Below, piece by piece: positions 34,426-42,275 of a DNA stretch of 64,000 bases (positions within the stretch are counted from its first letter, which is position 1; the number at the start of each line of letters is the position of its first letter). Source of the DNA: Myxococcales bacterium 68-20 (GTDB lineage Bacteria; Myxococcota_A; Polyangia; Polyangiales; Polyangiaceae); assembly GCA_001899635.1 (NCBI GenBank), contig MKVQ01000019.1:1-64000 (forward strand), in the 5' to 3' direction. Under the pieces are notes generated by a model, which had not been told where the DNA came from, ran no database searches, and saw nothing but the letters and a program-made list of their open reading frames with translations. The position numbers and the translations under genes are program-made.

Positions 34426-36144
34426 ATGAAGATGCCTCGCACCGCGTTCGCCCGCACCCTTTCGTCGGGCCTCCTCGGGATCCTCTCGCGCACGTGCATG
34501 GTGGCGGTCCCAGTCGCCGTCGCGGCGACGAGCGTCGTCGGCTGCGCCGACGAGAACGATCCGAAGACGTGGGTGAAGCGCCTCGACGATCCGGCGCAGC
34601 GCGCCCCGGCGATCAAGCGCCTCGACGAGATGTTCAACGCTGCGATGGGCACGTCGAACAACAACCGCGAAGAAGCGAAGGTGAAGGCGGTCATCGACGA
34701 CTCGGTCGAGGGGCTCGCCAAGACCTACACGGCCGGCGGTCTCGACGAGAAGACGCGCAAGGACCTCATGAAGCTGATCGCCGACATGGGCGATCAGCGC
34801 GCAGCACCGGCCTTCGCGAAGGCGTTCAAGGACTACGAGCCCGGCAAGAACGACGAGGACGTGAAGTTCGCGTCCCAGGGCACGTCGCGCATCTCGAACG
34901 CCGGCAAGCTCAGCGATCAGCAGCTCATCGATGCGCTCTGGGACTGCTTCGCGAAGTTCCAGCCGTCGAAGGCGAAGTCGATCAACCTCGTGAAGGACCT
35001 CCAGGGCGCGGTCAAGACGATCAAGCACCCGTCGTGGGGTCCGAAGGCCGTCGCGCTCCTGAACGCGCCGGTCACCGATCCGAAGAACCCGGAGCAGGGC
35101 ATGGACCAGCTCCAGTTCTGGCAGCTCACCGCCGTCCAGCTCATCGGCGACACGAAGTTCACCGCCGGCGTCGGTCCGCTCGTGAAGGTCCTCATGACGC
35201 CGACGAAGAAGGACCTCACCTTCCCGGTCCGCCTCGCGCTCCACAAGATGCCGAAGGAGGCCGAGCCCGAGCTCATCAAGGCGCTCAAGGGTGAGGGCGA
35301 CTACGAGAAGCAGGCCGAGGCCTACCCCGAGAAGGCGCACCTGCCCCTCATCGCCGAGCCGCTCGCGTACATCTCGCGTCCCGCCGGCCTCGCGGCCCTC
35401 CAGGAAGCCCTGGTGAAGGCCGACAACGATCAGAATCGCACGATCCTCGCGACGTACCTCACGTACTTCCCGACCGAGCCGAAGAACGTGAAGGCCTTCA
35501 CCGACGCCTACGCGAAGGTCGCGCCGAACGCGGCAATCCCGCTGATGGGCGGCGCGAACGGCCACGCGATCCTCGCGGGCACCGCGGCGAACTTCTTCGA
35601 TCCGAGCCTCACCGAGTGGATCCTGAAGGAGGTCGCGAGCGCGAAGGGCGAGGCGGCCGACGCGATGCCGGTCTCGGCGCTCCCCGCCGCGATGAAGCTG
35701 ATGACCGTCGAGCAGGCGAAGGCCGTCGGCGACGCGGTCAACAAGATCCCCGGCCAGGCGATCGAGAAGGACATGTACAAGAGCGCCAGCACGGTGCTCG
35801 ACAAGTGCAAGAAGGACTCGGCCTGCTACCTCGGCATCCTCGACACCCCGGTCCCGTCCGCGCCGCCTGCGGCGAAGATGGGCCACGTGAAGGCCGTCTG
35901 GATGGCCGTCGAGCTCCACTCGCCGGACACGAAGGCGAAGCTCCTCGAGCGCGTCGAGAAGGTGAAGGACGGCTCCGTCCGCCTCGCGCTCCTCGAGGGC
36001 ATCGACACCCTCTCGCCCAACGGTGACGCCGCCGCGGCCGACAAGCTCGAGAAGCTCGTCGAGACCGAGCGCGCTGGCGGCAACGCGGCGGGCACCGACG
36101 AGATGTACCGCATTGCCCTGAAGCTCCGGTCGCGCGTGCCGTGA
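34426..36144 (+). CDS. Large lipoprotein with HEAT-like helical repeats
   Basis: A 572-residue protein, MKMPRTAFARTLSSGLLGILSRTCMVAVPVAVAATSVVGCADENDPKTW, with lipobox VVGC. ACGGAGAGC precedes this ATG; the longer frame upstream is poorer. The body is made of helical pairs (WVKRLDDPAQRAPAIKRLDEMF; LMKLIADMGDQRAAPAFAKAFKDYEP; FTAGVGPLVKVLMTPTKKDLTFPVRLALHKMPKEAEPELIKALKG), a pattern of HEAT/Armadillo-type repeats. It is Lys- and Ala-rich. Such a scaffold outside the cytoplasm probably binds a partner protein. It overlaps the next gene (GTGA), so it is made together with the FHA-sigma54 activator. Confidence 0.8.
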   Translation: MKMPRTAFARTLSSGLLGILSRTCMVAVPVAVAATSVVGCADENDPKTWVKRLDDPAQRAPAIKRLDEMFNAAMGTSNNNREEAKVKAVIDDSVEGLAKTYTAGGLDEKTRKDLMKLIADMGDQRAAPAFAKAFKDYEPGKNDEDVKFASQGTSRISNAGKLSDQQLIDALWDCFAKFQPSKAKSINLVKDLQGAVKTIKHPSWGPKAVALLNAPVTDPKNPEQGMDQLQFWQLTAVQLIGDTKFTAGVGPLVKVLMTPTKKDLTFPVRLALHKMPKEAEPELIKALKGEGDYEKQAEAYPEKAHLPLIAEPLAYISRPAGLAALQEALVKADNDQNRTILATYLTYFPTEPKNVKAFTDAYAKVAPNAAIPLMGGANGHAILAGTAANFFDPSLTEWILKEVASAKGEAADAMPVSALPAAMKLMTVEQAKAVGDAVNKIPGQAIEKDMYKSASTVLDKCKKDSACYLGILDTPVPSAPPAAKMGHVKAVWMAVELHSPDTKAKLLERVEKVKDGSVRLALLEGIDTLSPNGDAAAADKLEKLVETERAGGNAAGTDEMYRIALKLRSRVP

Positions 36145-38114
36145 TCAGGCTCGAGGTCACTCGCGGCCAGCTCGTCGGCACGGCGATCGAGCCCAACTCG
36201 GACATCGTCCGCATCGGACGCGCCGAAGGGAACGACCTCGTCGTGCCCGACACGCACGTGTCGAGCGAACACGCGAAGATCGTCTTCTCCGCGGACCGCT
36301 ATGTCCTGGTCGATCAGCGATCGACCAACGGGACGGCGATCCTCCGCGGGGTAGCCGAGAACGGCGCCGACCCCGTGCGCATAGCGCTCGACGACACGAA
36401 CAACCGCGAGGCCACGCTCGAGGACGGCGACGTCATCGAGCTCGGCTCGCAGGATCGCCTCGTCCACGTCGCGGTGAGCATGCGCGAAGACGCGGACGAT
36501 GCCCGCGTCTTCGCGATGAAGAAGATCGAGGAGCTCGTCCCGCGCGCGACGATCCTCGAGAAGGACGAGGGCCGCCTCCGGATCCTCTACGAGGCGCTCA
36601 AGCGCATCGGCGGCGCGCAGGATCTGTCGGAGGTGCTCGTCGCGATCTGCGAGTCGAGCTTCACCCTCGTCCCGCTCGCGACCCACGTCACGATCATCCT
36701 CCGCGACGACGACGAGGACTCCGCAGCGGCGAGGGGCGCGTCCGGCTACGTGCCGGTCATGACCCGGGTGCGCGGGCAGGATGCCCCGCCCTCGCAGGCG
36801 ATCCCGATCACGCGCTCGGTCTTCCGCAAGGTCGTGAGCGAGCGCGCCGCCGTCGTCGCCGCGGACGCACCGCGCGACGTCGGCCAGAGCGAGTCGCTCA
36901 TGGGCGCGCAGATCCGCTCGACCCTCGGCATCCCGCTCTGGAAGGGCGACGAGATCCTCGGCGTCATCCAGGTCGACAACCGCGAAGCGACCGGCGTGCT
37001 CACGGCGAGCGATCTCGACATCATGGCGGTGCTGGCGCAGAACGCGTCGCTGGCCGTCGCGAACGCGCGCGTCGCCAAACGCCTCCGCGCCGCCGAGGAT
37101 CGCCTCAAGAAGGAGAACGCCTTCCTCAAGGGCAAGGAGCAGGAACGGCGCACCGGCGGCAAGAAGGACGGAGCGCCCGAGATCATCGGCAACAGCACGC
37201 CGATGAAGCAGCTGCTCCAGCAGCTCGAGAAGGTCGTCAACACGCGCGTCACCGTCCTCATCGAGGGCGAGACCGGCGTCGGCAAGGAGCTCGTCGCGGC
37301 GAGCGTGCACTACCGCTCGAACCGCCGCGAGCGCCTCTTCGTCGGTCAGAACTGCGCGGCGATGCCGGAGACGCTCCTCGAGAGCGAGCTGTTCGGTCAC
37401 AAGAAGGGCGCCTTCACCGGCGCGCACGAAGACAAGCGCGGCCTCTTCGAGGTCGCCGACGGCGGGACTCTCTTCCTCGACGAAGTGACGGAGATGCCGC
37501 TGTCGCTCCAGTCGAAGCTCCTCCGCGTGCTGCAGGAGGGCGAGATCCGCCCGATCGGCGCGACGCAGGAGAAGAAGGTCAACGTCCGCATCGTCGCCGC
37601 GACGAACCGGAACCTCGAGAAGGAGGTCGCCGAAGGCCGCTTCCGCGAGGACCTCTACTACCGCCTCAAGGTCTTCCCTCTCCGCGTGCCGCCGCTCCGC
37701 GAGCGCCGCGAGGACATCCCGCTCATCGGGGCACACTTCCTCCAGCGCTTCGCGACGGAGTTCGGCAAGCCGGCTGGCGGCTTCTCGCAGCAAGCGATGG
37801 AGCTGCTCCAGAGCTACGACTGGCCGGGCAACGTCCGCGAGCTCCAGAACGAGATCCAGCGCCTCGTCATCCAGATCGACACCGGCGGCTTCGTCACCCC
37901 CGACATGCTCTCGCCGCGCGTCCGCCAGGTCGAAGGCATGATCGAGCGCGTCCGTCCCACGAAGGGCACGCTCAAGGAGATGATGGACCAGGTCGAGCGC
38001 TGGCTCCTCATCGAAGCCCTCCGCGAGCACGGCAACAACAAGACGGCCGCCGCGAAGTCCCTCGGCATCACACGCGAGGGCCTCCACAAGAAGCTCCGCG
38101 CGTTCGGCCTGTAG
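36141..38114 (+). CDS. FHA-GAF-AAA+ sigma54-dependent activator
   Basis: A 657-residue enhancer-binding protein. Domains in order: FHA (about 22-110; RIGRAEGNDLVVPDTHVSSEHAKI), GAF (about 150-310), AAA+ with Walker A GETGVGKE at 376-383, GAFTGA at 423-428 and Walker B TLFLDEV, and a Fis-type C-terminal helix-turn-helix (NNKTAAAKSLGITREGLHKKL). FHA reads phosphothreonine, so this regulator should couple Ser/Thr kinase signalling to sigma54 transcription; GAF may bind a small ligand. It starts with GTG overlapping the stop of the upstream lipoprotein gene. This FHA-EBP type is known from Myxococcus development, but the target genes here are unknown. Confidence 0.93.
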   Translation: MIRLEVTRGQLVGTAIEPNSDIVRIGRAEGNDLVVPDTHVSSEHAKIVFSADRYVLVDQRSTNGTAILRGVAENGADPVRIALDDTNNREATLEDGDVIELGSQDRLVHVAVSMREDADDARVFAMKKIEELVPRATILEKDEGRLRILYEALKRIGGAQDLSEVLVAICESSFTLVPLATHVTIILRDDDEDSAAARGASGYVPVMTRVRGQDAPPSQAIPITRSVFRKVVSERAAVVAADAPRDVGQSESLMGAQIRSTLGIPLWKGDEILGVIQVDNREATGVLTASDLDIMAVLAQNASLAVANARVAKRLRAAEDRLKKENAFLKGKEQERRTGGKKDGAPEIIGNSTPMKQLLQQLEKVVNTRVTVLIEGETGVGKELVAASVHYRSNRRERLFVGQNCAAMPETLLESELFGHKKGAFTGAHEDKRGLFEVADGGTLFLDEVTEMPLSLQSKLLRVLQEGEIRPIGATQEKKVNVRIVAATNRNLEKEVAEGRFREDLYYRLKVFPLRVPPLRERREDIPLIGAHFLQRFATEFGKPAGGFSQQAMELLQSYDWPGNVRELQNEIQRLVIQIDTGGFVTPDMLSPRVRQVEGMIERVRPTKGTLKEMMDQVERWLLIEALREHGNNKTAAAKSLGITREGLHKKLRAFGL

Positions 38115-38124
38115 GTCTGCCTTC

Positions 38125-38140
38125 GACGGGCCGCCCCGTC
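38125..38140. terminator. Hairpin between the activator and the FmdB gene
   Basis: GACGGG and CCCGTC form a 6-bp stem with loop CCGC. It sits 10 bases after the stop of the plus-strand activator and just beyond the stop of the minus-strand FmdB gene. Stem only moderately strong. Confidence 0.45.
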
Positions 38141-38141
38141 A

Positions 38142-38318
38142 TCAGCTCTTCTTCGACGTCTTGACGGCAACGACGCCGAGCTGAGAGACGAGGCGCGTGC
38201 TCCCGCAGTTGGGGCACGGCAAGTCGTGTTTGTTCAAGTGCTCTTCGTGATCGCGGATGGGTTCGACGACGTCGAACGTCTTGCCGCAGCTGTCGCAGAG
38301 TAGTGAGTAGACGGGCAT
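38142..38318 (-). CDS. FmdB-family zinc-ribbon protein
   Basis: A 58-residue protein: MPVYSLLCDSCGKTFDVVEPIRDHEEHLNKHDLPCPNCGSTRLVSQLG. The pair of CxxC motifs (CDSC and CPNC) and the MPxYxxxC start define FmdB/CxxC_CxxC_SSSS proteins. It should bind one zinc ion. FmdB was proposed as a regulator of formamidase/amidase genes, but most homologues have no assigned role. It is convergent with the FHA activator and short enough to be missed. Confidence 0.85.
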   Translation of the reverse strand: MPVYSLLCDSCGKTFDVVEPIRDHEEHLNKHDLPCPNCGSTRLVSQLGVVAVKTSKKS

Positions 38319-38548
38319 CGGCGGTGCTCTCCCGAGGCTTCTCGTGCGAGATGCGGTGCACCCGACGTGCCGAGCGCCAAGGCACGACTCGCTACGCCGA
38401 TCTCGAGAGCAGGAGGCCGTGATTCGATCGCGCCTTCGCAAACCGGAGCTTCAGCGCTCGCCACCAAGGGGGCCCGGTACAGAGGCCCACTGCAATCAAT
38501 CACGTCGCTGGGCTCAAAGCGGCATGTCGCGTGCTCCGGCGATCCATC

Positions 38549-39523
38549 ATGACTCTCGGCCAAGAGTCGAAGTGCCCGCTCCCGAATCTCATCGTGCTGA
38601 CGGGCTCGGCTCATCCGGTCCTCGGAGAAGCGGTTGCGCGCGAGCTCGGCCTGCGTCTAGGCCGCTGCCGCACGGAGCGATCGCCCGATGGGGAGCTCCA
38701 CGTCGAGATCGACGATCACGAGGTGGAGGGCCAGGACGTCGCCATCATCCAGCCGACGTCCCACGGAGGCAGCCAGCCCCTGCTCGAGCTCCTCCTCATC
38801 GCAGACGCATGCCGTCGCGTCGGGGCGGGCGCCATCTTCGCCATCGTGCCCTACTTCGCCTACGCACGGCAGGATGCTCGAGAGCGCCCTGGCAAGCCGC
38901 TCGGAGTCCGCGTCGCGGCCCGGATGCTCGCGACGATACCGTTCGATCGCCTCGTCACGGTGGATCCCCACAGCGACGTTCTCGCGGCGTCCCTCGACGT
39001 CCCCATGGACTCGTTGAGCGCCGTACGTGTGCTCGTGGACAGGCTCGCTGCGGACCTGCCGAAGCGAGAGGTCGTCGTCGTCGCGCCCGATCTCGGCGCC
39101 GTGAGCCTCGCCCGCGAGTACGCCCATCTCTTGCGATCGCCGCTGGTCGTCGTTCACAAGATCCGGACGAGCCGCACCGACGTCTCGGTCGAGCGCATCG
39201 CTGGTGACGTTCGCAACCTTCGTCCGATCCTGGTCGACGACATGCTCTGCACCGGGGCTACGGTGGCGGCGGCGGCACGCGCTGTTCGAGACGCCGGAAG
39301 CCGGAGTGAGATCTCCGTCGCCGCGACGCATGCCGTCCTCACGCCCGGAGTGATGGATCGCCTCCATGAGGCGGGCGTCGAGCGGCTCTACCTCACGGAC
39401 AGCATCGCCCCGTCGATCGCGGATCCGGAGGTGACGATCGTGTCCATCGCGCCGCTTCTCGCCGCGTGCATCCGCCGGATCTCGACACGAAAGCGCATGG
39501 CGCACCTCGTGCTGCACCCGTAA
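38549..39523 (+). CDS. Ribose-phosphate pyrophosphokinase-like protein
   Basis: A 324-residue member of the PRPP-synthetase/phosphoribosyltransferase fold. Visible motifs are SPDGELHVEI (flag-like loop), YFAYARQDARERPG, VDPHSDVLAASL, VAPDLGAVSLAREYA and the PRPP loop VDDMLCTGATVAAAAR. PRPP synthetase makes phosphoribosyl pyrophosphate from ribose 5-phosphate and ATP for nucleotide and amino-acid synthesis. Canonical Prs reads YGYARQDRK, DLHAxQIQGFF and DDMIDTAGT; here the second and third are altered, so it is a divergent copy, perhaps with changed regulation. ATG at 38549 is preferred over an upstream GTG at 38531. Confidence 0.8.
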   Translation: MTLGQESKCPLPNLIVLTGSAHPVLGEAVARELGLRLGRCRTERSPDGELHVEIDDHEVEGQDVAIIQPTSHGGSQPLLELLLIADACRRVGAGAIFAIVPYFAYARQDARERPGKPLGVRVAARMLATIPFDRLVTVDPHSDVLAASLDVPMDSLSAVRVLVDRLAADLPKREVVVVAPDLGAVSLAREYAHLLRSPLVVVHKIRTSRTDVSVERIAGDVRNLRPILVDDMLCTGATVAAAARAVRDAGSRSEISVAATHAVLTPGVMDRLHEAGVERLYLTDSIAPSIADPEVTIVSIAPLLAACIRRISTRKRMAHLVLHP

Positions 39524-39556
39524 GGCTCGGCGTGCACAGCGCGCAACTTCACGACG

Positions 39557-39573
39557 GCTCGATGACATCGAGC
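39557..39573. terminator. Short hairpin between convergent genes
   Basis: GCTCGAT and ATCGAGC form a 7-bp stem with loop GAC between the PRPP-synthetase-like gene and the DnaJ-like gene. No U-tract; assignment tentative. Confidence 0.35.
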
Positions 39574-39599
39574 GACACGCGAGACGGACGCACACGGCG

Positions 39600-40046
39600 T
39601 CAGCGATGAAGGACGAGCGCGGCGATCACCGCCGAGACGAGCCCCAGGACGAAGAGAAGAGGAATGATTGCTCTCCTCCCGCTCTCGCCCTGGGCACGCC
39701 GGCAGAAGTCGCTGGGCACGGCCGCAGGCCGCAACTCGACCACGAGCTGATCGAGCCCGGCATCCTCTCCGAGCGGCCGGACCAGGCGCACTCGACGAGC
39801 GGACTCCGACAGCGTGATCCGGAGGCTGCGCTCTTGCTCGTCACCAGCGAGCCGGATCGCGCCGCTCTTCCCGCACGCGTCGCATCCCCCGCCCTCGCAA
39901 CGAGCGCACGCGAGCCGGCCCGGGACGACGACCTCGAGCACGGTGCCGGGTGCGAGCCAGGCGTCGAGGACATCGACGGTCAATCGTCCGTGCGGCCCGG
40001 TCGTGAGCTCATCGCGCTCGAGCACGCTTCCGAGGGGCGTCGCCAT
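39600..40046 (-). CDS. Tail-anchored protein with DnaJ-like zinc motif
   Basis: A 148-residue protein starting MATPLGSVLERDELTTGPHG. The middle resembles the central and C-terminal part of DnaJ: DVLDAWLAPGTVLEVVVPGRLACARCEGGGCDACGKSGAIRLAGDEQERSLRITL, with two CxxCxxxG motifs that together could bind one zinc (DnaJ has four). There is no J domain. The last 20 residues form a hydrophobic helix (AIIPLLFVLGLVSAVIAALVL) ending in His-Arg, so it should be anchored in the inner membrane by its C-terminus. A likely role is holding a client protein at the membrane. A start 12 bases upstream (MIAP) is also possible. Confidence 0.65.
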   Translation of the reverse strand: MATPLGSVLERDELTTGPHGRLTVDVLDAWLAPGTVLEVVVPGRLACARCEGGGCDACGKSGAIRLAGDEQERSLRITLSESARRVRLVRPLGEDAGLDQLVVELRPAAVPSDFCRRAQGESGRRAIIPLLFVLGLVSAVIAALVLHR

Positions 40047-40170
40047 CGGCGCGATCATAGGACAGCACGCGCTCGCCGCGAGCGCGTACGAGCTGCGTTG
40101 CGAGACGAACGCCCCGCTGAACAAGCTCGAGCGGATGGACGCAGTCAACGCGTTCGCGGTTGTGCTCGCC

Positions 40171-41064
40171 TTACGGGGACACTTCCAGCGGCCGCTTGAG
40201 ATCGGAGGCCCACTCCGTCAGCGAGCCGTCGTAGACGGCCACATCGTCGCGACCGAGACGCGCGAGCTGGAGAGCAGCGACGGTCGCAGCGATGCCGCCG
40301 CCGCAATAGGTGATCGAGCGCTTCGCCGGATCGAGGGCACCGACACGCTCGAAGTGCTCCTTCACCTGCTCGGGCGACCGCAGGCCACCCGTCTCCGGAT
40401 CGATCAGGAGCCCGAAGAACACGTGCGCGCTGTTGGGAATGCGTCCCCGTCGCGCGTACGTCTGCTTCTTGCCGCTGAACGTGTCGGGATCGAGCACGTT
40501 GACGAGGACCTTTCGAGCGTCGGTGATGGCGTGCTGCACGTCGTCCGCGAGGGCGAGGAGCTCCTGCCGCCTCCGAGGCGTGAACTTCGCCGCCGGGTAC
40601 GAGGCCGATTCGCTCGTCGTCGGCCTACCCTCGCGCTTCCACCGCCCCAGCCCGCCGTCGAGCACGGCGACGTTGGAGAAGCCCTCGAGCCGGAGATGCC
40701 ACCACAGGCGCGGCGCCCAGAACTGGTAGTACTCGGGCCCGCGAGCGACATCGAGCTGGTCGTAGACGACGACGAGGCTGTCGTCGCCGACCCCGAGCGC
40801 GCCGATGCGCTCGGCAAAGCGCGCAGACGACGGGACCGTCATCGGATGCGGCGCCGCCGGATCGGCGAGCTCTCCGAGTAGATCGGCGAATACCGCTCCA
40901 GGGATGTGCTCTCGCTCGTAGCTCTCTCGCCCCGGCGCGAGCGTGTAATAGCCGTCCCCCGCCGGCAGCTTGAGGTGGACGGTCGCGTCGACGATGCGAA
41001 GCCGTGGATCTCCGAGGCGCTCCTGAAGCCACGAACCGTCGACGACGAGGGGAAGCTCACTCAT
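40171..41064 (-). CDS. Two-domain sulfurtransferase (rhodanese/SseA-like)
   Basis: A 297-residue protein with two rhodanese folds. The N-terminal domain is inactive (SLVVVYDQLDVARGPEYYQFWAPRLWWHLRLEGFSNVAVLDGG). The C-terminal active loop has Cys254 in TYCGGGIAATVAAL, the position of CGSGVTA in mercaptopyruvate sulfurtransferase SseA. It should transfer sulfur from thiosulfate or 3-mercaptopyruvate to cyanide or a thiol. GGAGGTCCTGCA precedes the ATG. The CGGGIAA loop differs from the classical ones, so the donor is uncertain. An AT-rich element with inverted repeats lies just upstream. Confidence 0.9.
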   Translation of the reverse strand: MSELPLVVDGSWLQERLGDPRLRIVDATVHLKLPAGDGYYTLAPGRESYEREHIPGAVFADLLGELADPAAPHPMTVPSSARFAERIGALGVGDDSLVVVYDQLDVARGPEYYQFWAPRLWWHLRLEGFSNVAVLDGGLGRWKREGRPTTSESASYPAAKFTPRRRQELLALADDVQHAITDARKVLVNVLDPDTFSGKKQTYARRGRIPNSAHVFFGLLIDPETGGLRSPEQVKEHFERVGALDPAKRSITYCGGGIAATVAALQLARLGRDDVAVYDGSLTEWASDLKRPLEVSP

Positions 41065-41078
41065 TGCAGGACCTCCAG

Positions 41079-41103
41079 AACGGAAGACGGTTCCGTTATA
41101 ACG
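41079..41103 (-). promoter_or_regulatory. Promoter/operator region of the sulfurtransferase gene
   Basis: Two symmetric elements stand in an unusually AT-rich patch. AACGGAA and TTCCGTT (41079-41085, 41091-41097) are separated by 5 bases, and CGTTATAACG (41094-41103) is a perfect palindrome overlapping it. On the minus strand TATAAC would be a good -10 box. A regulator bound here would control the sulfurtransferase; none is identified. Confidence 0.45.
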
Positions 41104-41196
41104 AACACGAATCTACTATAGTGCCGAGCGGCACCGAGGCAAGCCCGGTCGCGCACGCAACGACGTGCGGGGACGAAGCCGCGGCACCGAGGTCGC

Positions 41197-42213
41197 TCAG
41201 CGCCGTCGAACGTTCGCGTTCGACGGCGCTCGACGAGCGCGCGGGGCCTCGCCGGTCTCGCGACGGAAGACGCGTCGGAACGCCGCCGCATCGGCGTAGC
41301 CGACGCGAGCCGCGACCTCGTCGACGGAGCGACGCGTGCTCTCGAGCAGGTGCACGGCCTGGGCGACACGCAGGCGCTGGGCGAAGCGCAGCGGCGTAGT
41401 TCCGAGCGCGTTCTCGATCTTGCGGGCGAGCGTGCGCGGTGACGTCGCCGTGGCGCGAGCCATCTCCTGGAGCGTGAGCTGCCGCTGGATATTGGAGGTG
41501 ATGAACCGCTCGAGCGTTCGGACGACCGGGTCCGCGCTGCGGACGTGCTCCATCACCATGTAGCGTGCTTGCGAGGGCCGCTCGTCGAGCACCAGGTACC
41601 TGGCGACGAGATGCGCGAGCGACGGGCTCACCGTCTGCGCCAGGATCGCGAGCATCAGGTCCGCGTGCGCGAACGCCGAGCCGGCGGTGAAGACGCCATC
41701 CGCCCCGATCACCATGCGATCCGTGCGCAGCGTGACGCGGGGGAAACGCTGCGCGAACGTGCGCCCGAGCCACCACGTCGTCGTCGCCTCACGGCCGTCG
41801 AGCACGCCCGAGGCCGCGAGCACGAACGTCGCCGAGCAAGACGCCGCGATCAGCACGCCTCGCTCGGCCGCGCGTGCGACCAGCTCGGTGGCGCGCACGA
41901 CGTCGGGACGCTCGAGCGTGGAGGCGATCTCCGGTGGCGTCGGCATCCCGAGCCCCGGCAGGACGAGCACGTCACCCGGCCCGAGCCCGCGCAGCCCGAA
42001 CGATCCATCGACGGGGAGCGTGCGCTTCGCCGCGGTTCGAACCGGCGCGCCATCGATCGACACGATGCGCATGCGAGCCGGAAGCTTGCTCCCGGGCAGC
42101 GCGATGAGCCCCGCCCGGACGACGCGCTCCGCCGCGCCCGCGATGTCGAGCGCGACGGCGACGGGACCGTCGGCGACCCCGTCGAACACGAGCTGGGTGA
42201 TGTACCTCGGCAC
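41197..42213 (-). CDS. GlxA-type AraC-family regulator with DJ-1/PfpI domain
   Basis: A 338-residue regulator. Residues about 5-175 form a DJ-1/PfpI-like amidotransferase fold (LGPGDVLVLPGLGMPTPPEI; GVLIAASCSATFVLAASGVLDGREATTTWW), and the elbow Cys is present in AASCSATF. Residues about 230-330 contain the AraC double helix-turn-helix (ITSNIQRQLTLQEMARATATSPRTLARKIENALGTTPLRFAQRLRVAQAVHLLESTRRSVDEVAARVGYADAAAFRRVFRRETG). GlxA-like regulators often activate adjacent catabolic genes in response to small metabolites. It is divergent from the dienelactone hydrolase gene, with a 62-base shared control region, so that gene is the likely target. Confidence 0.9.
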   Translation of the reverse strand: MPRYITQLVFDGVADGPVAVALDIAGAAERVVRAGLIALPGSKLPARMRIVSIDGAPVRTAAKRTLPVDGSFGLRGLGPGDVLVLPGLGMPTPPEIASTLERPDVVRATELVARAAERGVLIAASCSATFVLAASGVLDGREATTTWWLGRTFAQRFPRVTLRTDRMVIGADGVFTAGSAFAHADLMLAILAQTVSPSLAHLVARYLVLDERPSQARYMVMEHVRSADPVVRTLERFITSNIQRQLTLQEMARATATSPRTLARKIENALGTTPLRFAQRLRVAQAVHLLESTRRSVDEVAARVGYADAAAFRRVFRRETGEAPRARRAPSNANVRRR

Positions 42214-42214
42214 A

Positions 42215-42249
42215 TGGCAAGAATAGACCGACGATCGTCGTTCCTGCCA
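42215..42249. promoter_or_regulatory. Inverted repeats in the regulator/hydrolase intergenic region
   Basis: TGGCAAGAA (42215-42223) and TTCCTGCCA (42241-42249) form an inverted repeat with 8 of 9 positions matched. CGACGATCGTCG, a perfect 12-bp palindrome, lies between them (42229-42240). It is the only symmetric element in the 62-base gap between the two divergent starts and is the likely site for the GlxA-type regulator. Confidence 0.45.
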
Positions 42250-42275
42250 CTAGCGGCCGCCGTCCGATCGACCCG

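Noticed and set aside
35826-38087. A 753-codon minus-strand open frame opposite the FHA-sigma54 activator
   Set aside because: The sense strand encodes a full FHA-GAF-AAA protein; the antisense product is Asp/Leu/Arg-rich with no motif.
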